Assembly: GCA_021816865.1 (NCBI GenBank)
Contig: JAKAWX010000002.1
Location: forward strand, 228,039-292,038
DNA length: 64,000 nt
Source of the DNA: Thermoplasmata archaeon
GTDB lineage: Archaea; Thermoplasmatota; Thermoplasmata; Lutacidiplasmatales; UBA184
Reading direction: 5' to 3'
The position numbers and the translations under genes are program-made. The notes beneath the pieces were generated by a model. The model was given only the letters and a program-made list of their open reading frames with translations, made no database searches and was not told the DNA's origin. Shown here piece after piece: positions 8,401-14,483 of this stretch (positions are counted from its first letter, which is position 1; every line of letters begins with the position of its first letter).

Positions 8401-9696
8401 CCGGGATTCGTGTTCACGACTTTCGGCGCGCCGGCCCTCGCCGCGGTCGTGACGACCCTTGACAGCCTGACGACCGTGTCGAACGTCACCGCGACCACCT
8501 ACCCTTCCGCGGTCTACGACGGCGGGTCGGGTGCCGCGCTCACGGGCAGCGTCACCTTCTCGAACGTCAACGCCACCGGCGGCGAGTTCGCGGTCCTCCT
8601 CAACGGAACCGAGTTCGCCACGCTGTCGAACATCGGGGCGTTCCGGGACGTGGTCGGCGTCGAAATGAACGACAACGCCCAGTCCAACCTGATCACGGGA
8701 AGCTCGTTCGTCGGCGACTCGAGCTTCGGCGTCTACATCGTCTACGGGCAAGGGAACCTGGTCTACAACAACAACTTCGTGGGCGACAACGGCGCCACCG
8801 CCACCTACGACCCGACTCACGTCCAGGCGTGGAGCTACGTCTACAACTCGTTCGAGCTCAACGGCGTGGGCAACTACTGGGCAGACTGGCACACGTACAC
8901 CTCGTACGGCGTCCTCGCCCCGTACTACGTGTCGAGCGGCGTGTGGGACTACTATCCGATCGGCCCGGACGAGTACCAGATGTTCGCGGTCACGTTCAAC
9001 GAGACCGGCCTCGTGGCCGGGACGAGCTGGACCGTGAACTTCGACGGCATCGCCGAGACCTCCTCGGCGGCGTCGATCGCCTTCTCGGTGCCGATGGGCA
9101 GCTACCCCTACGCGGTCGGGCCGGTGCCGGGCTATTCGGCGTCCCCGTCGACCGGCACGGTCGCCGCGGGTCCGGGCGCCTACCTGGTCGGAGTAACCTT
9201 CTCGCGGTTGACCTACGCGGTCACCGTCAGCGAGGGAGGGCTCCCGAGCGGGACCAGCTGGAACGCGACCGTCAACGGCGTGACCCAGTCGACCTCGGGA
9301 ACGACGCTCGTCTTCTACGAGCCGAACGGAACGTACACATACGCGCTCGGTTCGGTCGGAGGCTTCAACGTGAAGGGCGGGAACGGCAGCGTGACCGTGG
9401 CCGGCCAGCCGACCAGCATCTCGGGGATGTACTCGCCGTCGAACCCGGCGCCGCTCGCGACGAAGTCGGACCTCAACAACTACTTCGCGCTCGCGCTCCT
9501 GGTCGCGGTGATCGCGCTGGTAGTCGGGTTGATCGCGCTCTTCCTCCGCCGCGGAGGAGGCAAGTCGTCCCCTCCGTCGTCGCCCCCCGAGGCCTGGACG
9601 CCTCCGGCCGGCGCGAGCGGCCCCGGCTCGCCCGCGAGCGGGAGCTCGAGTTCGAACACCTGGAGCGAGGGCCCGGAGAAGCCCCCGTCGTCGTAG
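5452..9696 (+). CDS. Giant surface protein: thermopsin-like domain, beta-helix and C-terminal anchor
   Basis: 1414 residues. An N-terminal signal segment (about 9-32) leads to a thermopsin-family (peptidase A5) domain at about 135-520, recognised by LISPFYTASPAPMGVGDLG and later Gly/Tyr/Asn-rich sheets. Thermopsins are acid proteases secreted by archaea; I could not assign the catalytic residues. Residues about 620-1170 are a long right-handed beta-helix of NosD type, with repeated V..VNAT / TVSG / GVTATN rungs ending in GVGNYWADW. Two Ig-like repeats follow, starting near 1182 (FNETGLVAGTSWTVNFDG) and near 1260 (VSEGGLPSGTSWNATVNG). A membrane helix at about 1345-1366 and a Pro/Ser/Gly tail end the protein. 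It is rich in sequons and Thr/Ser, as expected for a glycosylated S-layer-associated protein. Transcription is probably leaderless from the TATA element at 5419-5427. Confidence 0.85.
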   Translation: MAALPSVRKAVYALPIVVVIAALMVLPAGAFAGATSVTGTSLTSASGSGAHAAALGSTPWGGNFAALKGSFPTVPTSTPFSPGHYSPASPSVSPPSTAGFSASSTVASVLGSISSGRVPSYAAYLPNYNLLAHPASNAGQLISPFYTASPAPMGVGDLGIGSSGPYQYWTPSFDGQFTLNSYNATAGQLYEDTGGYYWNGLPANQASSPYQSGVQLNTVTTNVSIPGSTTAAFWTQNVIDFSGNQLQFIDNVWNFSGASLNPGTLYSFNGTFVPGQFYYDLGPTMPLAFPVTIALYNNVSNNPNGRSQVTFGYRVTEPGHVFAGIYDTVVFNSIAPPLPADFLVNGNTATPIGALYDSELVFTGPGAGSNAVINSVNGSLSLMRQVGPAYSGVPAAFDYGGDTGETAVGVASTWFGTTENVTTGPSLLYGLWNTLQTGSGSIHFTAHVTPSYGFVFVGPALAQSYNFSWAPTDLSGTVSIYLPPVLFGYNFTVFADGYHQFAGTPFSASTTDTVAMTAAPAVLDAPLYMGSAAQASALAAAVGGSASAPYTFKNLEVRVNLTFNRLNDWGFPTFSLVQATGFSAAVDVNNVYVGPNWYGITQWFQSPFGYTGNIPYLGQQYVVYDGTNDVFSNLDLFGVQIPAGVMQGGAISLWNDVGASVTDVSSGYGSFGVWAAASPGTTVTNSISGLGAAVFSVIASSGAVGTNLSAEFGAADVFDEGGSGGTFTTLDASSGSVGFQSFWANATTLDGVSAVAGSEAVYATGGIGLTVTTVSASGAAGVVGYGVTTSLVSGVTATNASPVAVGFLGGSGASVSNVRVNGSTGVIFESFLSGTLTGLTAENSSSGVAMLGSEWVNVSSVNATTGSQAALVDTSSFVSLSGISAGPASGGSTIVASTSVNVTGVTVSGEDVGTAIQSSQEVTVRGTSASDSSVGVFALGSSWVTVDQTTVSGQSLAVGLNQDTDASVNGVTATNATLSGPWAPGFVFTTFGAPALAAVVTTLDSLTTVSNVTATTYPSAVYDGGSGAALTGSVTFSNVNATGGEFAVLLNGTEFATLSNIGAFRDVVGVEMNDNAQSNLITGSSFVGDSSFGVYIVYGQGNLVYNNNFVGDNGATATYDPTHVQAWSYVYNSFELNGVGNYWADWHTYTSYGVLAPYYVSSGVWDYYPIGPDEYQMFAVTFNETGLVAGTSWTVNFDGIAETSSAASIAFSVPMGSYPYAVGPVPGYSASPSTGTVAAGPGAYLVGVTFSRLTYAVTVSEGGLPSGTSWNATVNGVTQSTSGTTLVFYEPNGTYTYALGSVGGFNVKGGNGSVTVAGQPTSISGMYSPSNPAPLATKSDLNNYFALALLVAVIALVVGLIALFLRRGGGKSSPPSSPPEAWTPPAGASGPGSPASGSSSSNTWSEGPEKPPSS

Positions 9697-9882
9697 AGGC
9701 ACCTCGTTCGGCCGACGGTCGGCGGCACCAACCCCTTCGTCCCACCCCGGGCCCGCGAGGACCCGGGGGAGGTTCTTCGAGCTCCGTTCGGAGGTGAGGA
9801 TCCGGGCGCGGTTCCGGGTCCGGTCCGGGACGATCGGACCGCCCGCTCAAGAGGGTTCGTCGGCTGGGGAATCCGGGAACGG

Positions 9883-10332
9883 ATGCTCGACCGGATCCTT
9901 GTCGGCTTCGACGGGTCGCGCGAGGCCCGACGCGCCTGCCTCGTTGCGAGCGAACTCGCGGCCCGCTTCCGCTCCTCGCTCACTCTCGTCGTGGTGCGGC
10001 CGGCCCGACGGCCGTCCGCCGACCCCTATCTCGAGGGGCTCGTCCCGCTCGACGACGACGGGCGCGCCATGGCGACGATCCTCGACGAGGTCCGGGAGAA
10101 GGCCATCGCCCGGGGCGCCGCCAAGGTCGAGACCGTCTTCCTCTGGGGCGACGTGCTCCGGGCGCTCCTCGAGTGGCTCGACCGACACCCCCAGGACCTC
10201 GTCGTGGTGGGCTCGCGGGGGCTCTCCCGCGGGTCCCGCCTCCTCCTCGGAAGTGTCTCCTCCGGGCTCGTCAACGAGGCGCCTTGCCCGGTGCTCGTCG
10301 TTCGGGGCGGGCGGGACCACCGTGCCCGCTAG
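9883..10332 (+). CDS. Universal stress protein (UspA family)
   Basis: 149 residues, the usual length of a single-domain Usp. It begins with the typical first strand ILVGFDGS. Near the C-terminus it has the ATP-binding signature G-x2-G-x9-G-(S/T) as GSRGLSRGSRLLLGSVSS, followed by the last strand CPVLVVR. It is therefore probably an ATP-binding member that acts in the cytoplasm in stress or starvation responses; the exact output is not known for most archaeal members. It stands alone between the thermopsin-like gene and module 2, which reads toward it. Confidence 0.92.
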   Translation: MLDRILVGFDGSREARRACLVASELAARFRSSLTLVVVRPARRPSADPYLEGLVPLDDDGRAMATILDEVREKAIARGAAKVETVFLWGDVLRALLEWLDRHPQDLVVVGSRGLSRGSRLLLGSVSSGLVNEAPCPVLVVRGGRDHRAR

Positions 10333-10697
10333 AGGGAGAGCGTATCTCTCGCATCGTCGGCGCGAGCGAGGTTTTCGAGCCGTGGGCCGCTTCCTCCGTC
10401 CCGGAGGGGCTTACGGCGCGGACGATGCGAGAGGGGCCGCAGGCGGATCGGGACGGCCCCCTACGGGCTCGGGCCCGCCCTCGAGAGGGGCGACCTGGAG
10501 ACCGTGGTCGCCTTGCGGACCGGGGTCAGAGGCCCGCGGCCTCCGCCGGACTCCTACTTTCGGGTTGCCCACCTCGGGAGCCGTACCCGGCGCCGGGCCC
10601 TGGGCGAAATCCTGGCCTTCCAGAGTCCCGCGATGCAGGGGCCAACGAGGGCCACCCGTCGGAGGCCTACGAGCCGCGCGAGGCGCGACATCCGCGC
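10333..10697. other. 365-base spacer, no convincing gene
   Basis: A plus-strand frame ending at the TAG at 10699-10701 gives VALRTGVRGP... followed by an Arg-rich tail. It has no TATA element or ribosome-binding site at a sensible place and no family resemblance. No RNA gene or repeat was recognised. Confidence 0.4.
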
Positions 10698-11687
10698 CTA
10701 GAGTTCGCTCTCGGGCGCCCGGCGCCGCCGGAGCGCGACCGCCGCCAGGGCGATCGAGAACGCCGTCCCGGCGCCGATCGTGACGAGCGCGTCCGGGCCC
10801 AGAAGCCAGGCGGGCACGAGACGGGAGAGGGGGCTGCCGACCGCGAGGGTGAGCCAGGGGTCGTAGCCGAGCGAGCGGTACCCCCCGGACACGGTGCCGA
10901 AGTCGAGTCGGACGAGCGAGCTCTGCCCGTTCGTCGAGACGTTGTGGTACGCGCCGACGGAACTGTTCGACTCCTGACCGCTCGCGTACGTCGCGGTCGC
11001 CGATGTCCCCCAGGCGTACGTCGCGACGGTGCCGCCGGTCGCGCTCGACCGTTCGGTGATCGAGTTGGCTCCGTTCGCCTGCCAGTACCCCGAGGGCCCG
11101 CTCGTGTTCGTGAGGACCTCGACCCCGAGAGAATCCGATGCGGATTGCCACGGCCATCCCGTGACGTTGAGCAGGTACCCGACGGTCGAGGGCGAGGGGC
11201 CCGAGGAGCTGTTCAGCGTGAACGTCAGGGAGACGTTCACCGATCCGAGGGAGGCGTTGCCGCCTTCCTGTGCATCGTCCCCCGACTCCCACTCGCCGCT
11301 CGCGAGACGCGCCGGCACGGCCGCCGCGAGCCGCATCCAGGTCGATGCGGAGGAACCCCCCGTCGACCCGCTCCAGGCGACCCCCTGACCGCCGAAGAGA
11401 GCGAAGGCGACGATCTGGCCGGTGCCGTTGACCTCGGCGAGCCCACCGAGGGACTGCGAGAGCCCGAGCGAACCGTTCGCGACCGACACGAGCGTGAACG
11501 ACGGCGCTGCCGTCGGAAAGTCCGCGCGAACGAGACCGTTCGTCAGCGTGAACGCGGCCGCCCCCCCGCGGATCGAAGCCGCGGGGAGGCCGTGACCGAC
11601 GGCCGGCCCAACGACCCCGACGAGGGACGCCGTGAGTGCGACGGCGAGCGCTATCGCCGTCAGAAGGGGTTTCCCGGTACCCGGCAT
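10698..11687 (-). CDS. Secreted membrane-anchored surface protein of module 2
   Basis: 329 residues from the ATG at 11687. A signal/anchor helix (about 7-28) is followed by a Ser/Thr/Asn/Gly-rich ectodomain with many sequons, then a C-terminal helix (LVTIGAGTAFSIALAAVAL) and a basic tail. It is the paralogue of the module 1 protein at 3166-4158: nearly the same length, same topology, with the Trp-rich patch (GWPWQSASD) and YRSLGY near the end of the ectodomain. GGTATC at 11713-11718 is 28 bp upstream of the start, and operator A lies directly beyond it. Upstream ATG/GTG codons would make the protein read through the operator, so they were rejected. No enzymatic motif was seen. Confidence 0.8.
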   Translation of the reverse strand: MPGTGKPLLTAIALAVALTASLVGVVGPAVGHGLPAASIRGGAAAFTLTNGLVRADFPTAAPSFTLVSVANGSLGLSQSLGGLAEVNGTGQIVAFALFGGQGVAWSGSTGGSSASTWMRLAAAVPARLASGEWESGDDAQEGGNASLGSVNVSLTFTLNSSSGPSPSTVGYLLNVTGWPWQSASDSLGVEVLTNTSGPSGYWQANGANSITERSSATGGTVATYAWGTSATATYASGQESNSSVGAYHNVSTNGQSSLVRLDFGTVSGGYRSLGYDPWLTLAVGSPLSRLVPAWLLGPDALVTIGAGTAFSIALAAVALRRRRAPESEL

Positions 11688-11712
11688 CGGATTCGACCAC
11701 GGGCGTCGTCGA

Positions 11713-11755
11713 GATACCTCCCTTTTGGCGCAAGACCCGTAACCGTTGGTGCGAA
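11713..11755 (-). promoter_or_regulatory. Operator A plus TATA-like element of the module 2 surface-protein gene
   Basis: On the plus strand TTGGCGCAA (11725-11733) and TTGGTGCGAA (11746-11755) are 21 bp apart, with CCGTAAC between them. Read toward the gene the element ends CCAAAAGGGAGGTATC, with GGTATC centred 28 bp before the ATG at 11687. It is nearly identical to operator B at 12647-12678 and similar to operator C at 4192-4224. Confidence 0.78.
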
Positions 11756-11778
11756 GCCCAGAGCAACGCTTCATCGGC

Positions 11779-12303
11779 TCACCCTCCGAGGAGGCCGCTC
11801 CAGGCCTCCACGAACCGGTCGACAAGCCGGTCCTCGAACGACTCGCGGTAGCGCGTCACGAGGGCGGCGACCCGTTCCGGGCGCGTCGGTCGGTAGCGGC
11901 GAAGGTGCCCGTCCCGAAACCCCTCGACCGCACTCTGCGCGAGCAGGTGGCGCAGGTGAAAGGAGGTCGTGGAGAGGCTCAGCCCCGTCGCCTCCTTGAG
12001 CTCGGCGAGCGTGCGGCCGGGCTTTGCGCTCAGCTCGAGCAAGAGCCGTCGCTCGGTCCCGCTGCGGAGGACCTGGAACAGCCGTCGGTCCTCCCACGTC
12101 ATCGTCGACGGGAAGTAGTAGTCGCGTCGGCCGCCGCGCTCGCGGCGCAGCGCCCCGGCTCGCGTCAGCTGGTCGAGGTGGTACGCGGTCTCCCCCCAGC
12201 CGAGGGCGGCCCGCCGCTGCACTTCGCGGGCGCTCGACCCCGGATGCTCGGTGACGACGTCGACGATCTTCCGGCGGGTGGGCTGCGCGACCAGTCCCTC
12301 CAT
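11779..12303 (-). CDS. Tandem winged-helix transcriptional regulator, module 2
   Basis: 174 residues with two ArsR-like winged helices, at about 6-70 (QPTRRKIVDVV ... GWGETAYHLDQL) and 85-150 (ATGLSLSTTSFHLRHLL). It is the paralogue of the regulator at 4235-4762. It begins one base after the stop of the small membrane protein gene and ends 24 bases from operator A, so the operon, operator and surface-protein gene are contiguous. By position it is the likely ligand of operators A and B, which share the half-site GG(C/T)GC. The upstream position of the sites relative to TATA suggests activation, although this is inference. Confidence 0.87.
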   Translation of the reverse strand: MEGLVAQPTRRKIVDVVTEHPGSSAREVQRRAALGWGETAYHLDQLTRAGALRRERGGRRDYYFPSTMTWEDRRLFQVLRSGTERRLLLELSAKPGRTLAELKEATGLSLSTTSFHLRHLLAQSAVEGFRDGHLRRYRPTRPERVAALVTRYRESFEDRLVDRFVEAWSGLLGG

Positions 12304-12304
12304 G

Positions 12305-12595
12305 CTACGGGGATCGGCTCCGTGCGGCGCCCCGGACGAGCGCGACGTAGAGGAGGGCGACCGCGAGGACCGTCAGCCCGAGCGGCACCGGCGCGACCTC
12401 GAACGGTTCGCCGTAGCGCGGCGACACCTGGTTCAAGACGTCGAGGCCGCCGACAACGGCAAGGACCGCGAGGCCGGCCGAGACGAGCCCGAGCCTCGGG
12501 TCGCGGTAGCGGGACGCCGCCGCGGCGCCGATTCCGGCGAGAGTGGCCGACAACCCGGCGAGGACGACCGCGAGGAAGACCGTAAGAAGGTCCAT
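12305..12595 (-). CDS. Small three-helix membrane protein, module 2
   Basis: 96 residues from the ATG at 12595, with helices at about 3-25, 33-52 and 68-88 and an Arg-rich C-terminus. It is homologous to the 92-residue protein of module 1 (shared LL..F.AV.L start and SRYRDPRLGLV turn). CACTTACC at 12618-12625 is centred 26 bp upstream, so the transcript is probably leaderless. The gene and the regulator behind it are transcribed away from the glycosyltransferase at 12712; operator B lies in the shared intergenic region. Function unknown. Confidence 0.75.
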   Translation of the reverse strand: MDLLTVFLAVVLAGLSATLAGIGAAAASRYRDPRLGLVSAGLAVLAVVGGLDVLNQVSPRYGEPFEVAPVPLGLTVLAVALLYVALVRGAARSRSP

Positions 12596-12646
12596 GCGGC
12601 CCCCACGCGTCCGAGAAGGTAAGTGACTTTCCCTCGAATACGGGGC

Positions 12647-12688
12647 CCGCACCAACCGTTACGGACCTTGCGCCAAAATCGAGGTAGA
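12647..12688 (+). promoter_or_regulatory. Operator B plus TATA-like element of the processive glycosyltransferase gene
   Basis: On the plus strand CGCACCAA (12648-12655) and TTGCGCCAA (12668-12676) carry CCAA cores 21 bp apart with CCGTTACGG between. GGTAGA at 12683-12688 is centred 26 bp before the ATG at 12712. Orientation and spacing to the start match operators A and C. The same intergenic region must also hold the promoter of the small membrane protein on the other strand. Confidence 0.78.
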
Positions 12689-12711
12689 GCCGTCGGCCCC
12701 ATGCGAGCCCG

Positions 12712-14460
12712 ATGTCCGCGGCGCGTCGATTGCTCTCGGGTCCCCTCGCGCGTCGGTCACCGACCGACCGAACCGACGACGCCGTGCCGGTCGCCTACGA
12801 GAGCGCACCCCCGAACCTTCCCGGGGTCCGCCGTCTCTTCTATGGGCTGTTCGCAGGGATCTACGCGACCCTCGTCGCGGGCATGGCACTGTTCGTCATC
12901 CGGTGGAGCCATCCCGCGTCGATCGCGCTCTTCGGGGTCCTTGCCATCCTGTTCGTGGGGGCCGCGTACGGGCTCGCTCGTCAGGTCGTCGCGCTCGCGA
13001 GCCGCCACGGGGATCTCCCCGCGCTCGCGGAGCTCGCGACCCGACCGAAGGTCGCGGTCCTCTACGCCACGATGAACGACGTCGTGCCGGAGTGCCTGCG
13101 CGCGATCCACCAAGACTACCCGGTGGACGTCTACGTGCTGGACGACTCGAACGCGCCGACGGCCCGGGAGGTCGTCGATCGGATCGCGCAGGAACGCGGG
13201 TATACGGTGCTCCGCCGCGCGGGGCGCCGCGGCTTCAAAGCCGGGGCGATCAACGATTGGTACGCCCGACACGGCGCCGCGTACGATTACTTCGTCCTGC
13301 TCGACTCGGACTCGTTCCTGCCGACCGACTGGGTCCGCGAAGCGCTGAAGTACGCCGAGCACCCCGCCCAGGCCCGGGTCGGCATCTTCCAGGGCCTCGT
13401 CAACATCTGGAACTTCGACACCCGGTTCGTCCAGACGCTCGCCCCGATGTCCCGGGTCGGACAGTTCGTGTGGGAGAGCCGGCTCGCGAACGCGCTCGAT
13501 ACGATCTTCTGCTACGGCCACAATTGCCTGGTGCGGCGCGCGGCGGTCGATACCATCGGCGGCTTCGTCGAGGGGTACGTCTCCGAAGACTTCGCGACGG
13601 CCGTCGCCCTCGCCGACCGGGGGTGGCACTCCCGCTTCGTCCCGTTGCACACCTACGAAGCGATGCCCGAAAACGTCCGTGGGTTCATCAAGCGCCAGAA
13701 CAAGTGGACCCGCGGCGCGATGGAGTTCATCGAGTTCTCGCGCCGCTCGAACGTGAGCCGCTCGCGCAAGTTCCATCTCTGGCAGACCCCGTTGGGTCAC
13801 TTCACCAACCTCATCCTGCCGCTAGGGATGCTCCTCACGGTCTACGGGTTCGCGTCGACCCCGGCCGCCGCGCTCGCCTTCCTCGGCCAATTCGCGGCCC
13901 ACCCCGTCAGCACGTTCTGGTCGATCCCGCTGTTCCGGTTCCTGCTCGTGGTCGGACTGCTTTCGACGATCCCGACGGTGCTCGTCTACCGGCAGTGCGG
14001 CATCGGGTGGGGCACCTACTGGCGCCACCGCTGGCTGAGCGCCGCGGTGAGCGCGGTCTCGCTCCCCTACGAGGCGATCAGCATGGTCGCCCTCCTGCGG
14101 CGACGCCTCGGCCAGGTGCCCGTCACGCCGAAGAGCGAGGCGGCGCTCGGCCTCGGCGAAGTGCTCTCGATCTCGCGCTACGCCCTGGTGCTGGACGGAG
14201 CCCTGCTCGTGGGCATGGTCCTGTTCAACCCGCTCGCCACGGTCTTCAACGGGGTCTGGCTCGTCCCGATGATCTTCGCCCCGCTCGTCATCCTGCGCTT
14301 CTCGGGGCACCCGGTCCCCGAGGAGGGGCCCCGGTCGGTGCCCGTGGGTGCCGCCGAGGAGGTGGTCGCCCGCGAGGCCCGGGAAGGCGTCGTGCACGCC
14401 TCACTCGCCGAGATCCGCTCGACCGGACGGCTGCCCGGGGCCTGGTCGGGAGCCGTCTGA
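12712..14460 (+). CDS. Processive family 2 glycosyltransferase (cellulose/hyaluronan synthase-like)
   Basis: 582 residues. Two N-terminal membrane helices (about 42-85) precede a GT-A domain with the full processive signature: Asp144-Asp145 (LDDSN), Asp198-Ser-Asp200 (LDSDSFLP), Glu292-Asp293 (YVSEDFAT, the TED position) and RQNKW at 328-332 (the Q(Q/R)xRW position). Several C-terminal helices follow, as in BcsA-type enzymes that polymerise and extrude a polysaccharide. The sugar cannot be predicted. Its promoter carries operator B, so it is likely co-controlled with the module 2 surface protein. A second glycosyltransferase lies in the operon behind operator C, which links both modules to glycan synthesis. 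Confidence 0.88.
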   Translation: MSAARRLLSGPLARRSPTDRTDDAVPVAYESAPPNLPGVRRLFYGLFAGIYATLVAGMALFVIRWSHPASIALFGVLAILFVGAAYGLARQVVALASRHGDLPALAELATRPKVAVLYATMNDVVPECLRAIHQDYPVDVYVLDDSNAPTAREVVDRIAQERGYTVLRRAGRRGFKAGAINDWYARHGAAYDYFVLLDSDSFLPTDWVREALKYAEHPAQARVGIFQGLVNIWNFDTRFVQTLAPMSRVGQFVWESRLANALDTIFCYGHNCLVRRAAVDTIGGFVEGYVSEDFATAVALADRGWHSRFVPLHTYEAMPENVRGFIKRQNKWTRGAMEFIEFSRRSNVSRSRKFHLWQTPLGHFTNLILPLGMLLTVYGFASTPAAALAFLGQFAAHPVSTFWSIPLFRFLLVVGLLSTIPTVLVYRQCGIGWGTYWRHRWLSAAVSAVSLPYEAISMVALLRRRLGQVPVTPKSEAALGLGEVLSISRYALVLDGALLVGMVLFNPLATVFNGVWLVPMIFAPLVILRFSGHPVPEEGPRSVPVGAAEEVVAREAREGVVHASLAEIRSTGRLPGAWSGAV

Positions 14461-14483
14461 GGGCGGGTCGCGAGCCGGCCCCG

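Noticed and set aside
7981-9702. 573-codon open frame on the minus strand inside the thermopsin-like gene
   Set aside because: The product is Arg/Gly-rich without any domain; it is an antisense shadow of the real gene in GC-rich DNA.
10504-10701. 65-codon plus-strand frame in the spacer after the universal stress protein
   Set aside because: Arg-rich tail, no promoter or ribosome-binding site, no recognisable domain.
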